DNA of 24,557 nucleotides from Deltaproteobacteria bacterium (lineage in GTDB: Bacteria; JAUYMQ01), in the NCBI GenBank assembly GCA_030698575.1, contig JAUYMQ010000234.1, positions 1 through 24,557 on the forward strand, read 5' to 3'. The notes under the pieces were generated by a model. The model made no database searches and was not told where the DNA came from. It saw only the letters and a program-made list of their open reading frames with translations. Shown piece by piece: positions 24,012 through 24,557 of the stretch (its first letter is position 1; each line of letters starts with the position of its first letter). The position numbers were made by a program, and so were the translations under genes.

Positions 24012-24557
24012 TTACCTGTCCGAACGGCCTTTGACGCGCGCGCCCTTCAGGAAGCCGCTGTAATTGCGCATGATCAGATGGCTCTCAATCTGGGCCATCG
24101 TATCCTTCGCAACACCCACCACAATGAGCAGGGCCGTCCCGCCGAAGTAGAACGGCGTGTTGAGCCCCGCTATCAGGAACGTCGGAAGGATGCAGACTAC
24201 CGCCACGTACATTGAGCCCACGAGGGTGATGCGCGTCAGCACCCTGTCGATATAGTCGGCTGTCCGCTTCCCAGGCCGGATCCCGGGGATGTAGCCGCCA
24301 TACTTCTTGATGTTGTCGGCGACGTCGGTCGGGTCGATCATGACGGCCGTGTAGAAGTAACAGAAAAAGACGATCATCACGACGTAGAGCAAGTTGTAGG
24401 GAACCGCAGTCGGCACCATCCAGGCGGTTACCGTGTCGGCGATCCCTTCCGGCAGGAATCGCGTCAGCATCGACGGGAAGATCAGGATCGACGAAGCGAA
24501 GATCGGCGGGATGACTCCCGCGGTGTTCACGCGGAGCGGAAAGTAGGTGCTCCGTCC
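24012..24557 (-). CDS. secY: Preprotein translocase subunit SecY (partial, N-terminus outside window)
   Basis: SecY forms the channel for protein export across, and insertion into, the inner membrane. The window holds the last 181 codons of a family of about 430-450 residues. The visible part starts at GRSTYFPLRVNTAGVIPPIF, a highly conserved SecY segment. It includes three or more membrane helices (YVVMIVFFCYFYTAVM; MYVAVVCILPTFLIAG; FYFGGTALLIVVGVA) and the conserved cytoplasmic loop GGYIPGIRPGKRTADYI. The frame stays open to the window edge. It is followed by adk after 17 bases. Confidence 0.97.
   Translation of the reverse strand, partial: GRSTYFPLRVNTAGVIPPIFASSILIFPSMLTRFLPEGIADTVTAWMVPTAVPYNLLYVVMIVFFCYFYTAVMIDPTDVADNIKKYGGYIPGIRPGKRTADYIDRVLTRITLVGSMYVAVVCILPTFLIAGLNTPFYFGGTALLIVVGVAKDTMAQIESHLIMRNYSGFLKGARVKGRSDR

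Noticed and set aside
1-24557. tRNA, rRNA, CRISPR arrays, insertion sequences or phage genes
   Set aside because: I found no cloverleaf-like intergenic segment, no regularly spaced repeats with unique spacers and no transposase or integrase motifs. Intergenic spaces are short and mostly explained by promoters, terminators and small repeats.

Overview
This is a high-GC bacterial chromosome segment in which every supported gene lies on the minus strand, so the window reads right to left. I count 29 protein genes, two of them cut by the window edges (secY on the right, carA on the left). I see no RNA genes, insertion sequences, phage genes or CRISPR array. Codons, SPOR and FtsB-like division proteins, dTDP-rhamnose synthesis and membrane-bound TlpA thioredoxins suggest a diderm bacterium. 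The order lepA-lepB-pyrR-pyrB-pyrC-carA and the argS-SPOR pair recall Deltaproteobacteria (Desulfuromonadota and relatives), but I recalled this from memory and did not test it, so the taxon stays open.

Right part (24557 to 18979): the end of the spc/alpha ribosomal cluster, secY-adk-map-infA-rpmJ-rpsM-rpsK-rpsD-rpoA-rplQ, closed by a strong intrinsic terminator. Next comes a MerR-type regulator with its own TTGACA promoter, then a small TPR-like tail-anchored protein and two tandem TlpA/ResA thioredoxins. A separate promoter follows and drives an ftsB/divIC-like division gene. Degenerate C-run tandem repeats lie on both sides of that gene.

Middle part (15646 to 4023): a good sigma70-type promoter (TTGACG, 17 nt, TAGAAT) starts a long, closely packed unit: argS, a SPOR-domain membrane protein, rfbA-rfbC-rfbB-rfbD (dTDP-L-rhamnose), ugd and a UDP-glucuronate decarboxylase (UDP-xylose), lepA and lepB. 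The nucleotide-sugar genes sit inside a housekeeping transcription unit and have no glycosyltransferase beside them.

Left part (3966 to 1): the pyrimidine operon pyrR-pyrB-pyrC-carA. Its leader shows a promoter, a PyrR-binding loop matching the known consensus, a branched RNA structure and an intrinsic terminator before pyrR. This is the architecture of PyrR/UMP-controlled transcription attenuation, and it is the most interesting regulatory element here. I see no wholly new multi-gene system. The best leads are the pyr leader, the repeats around ftsB, the two-module MerR protein and the short RfbC-like cupin.
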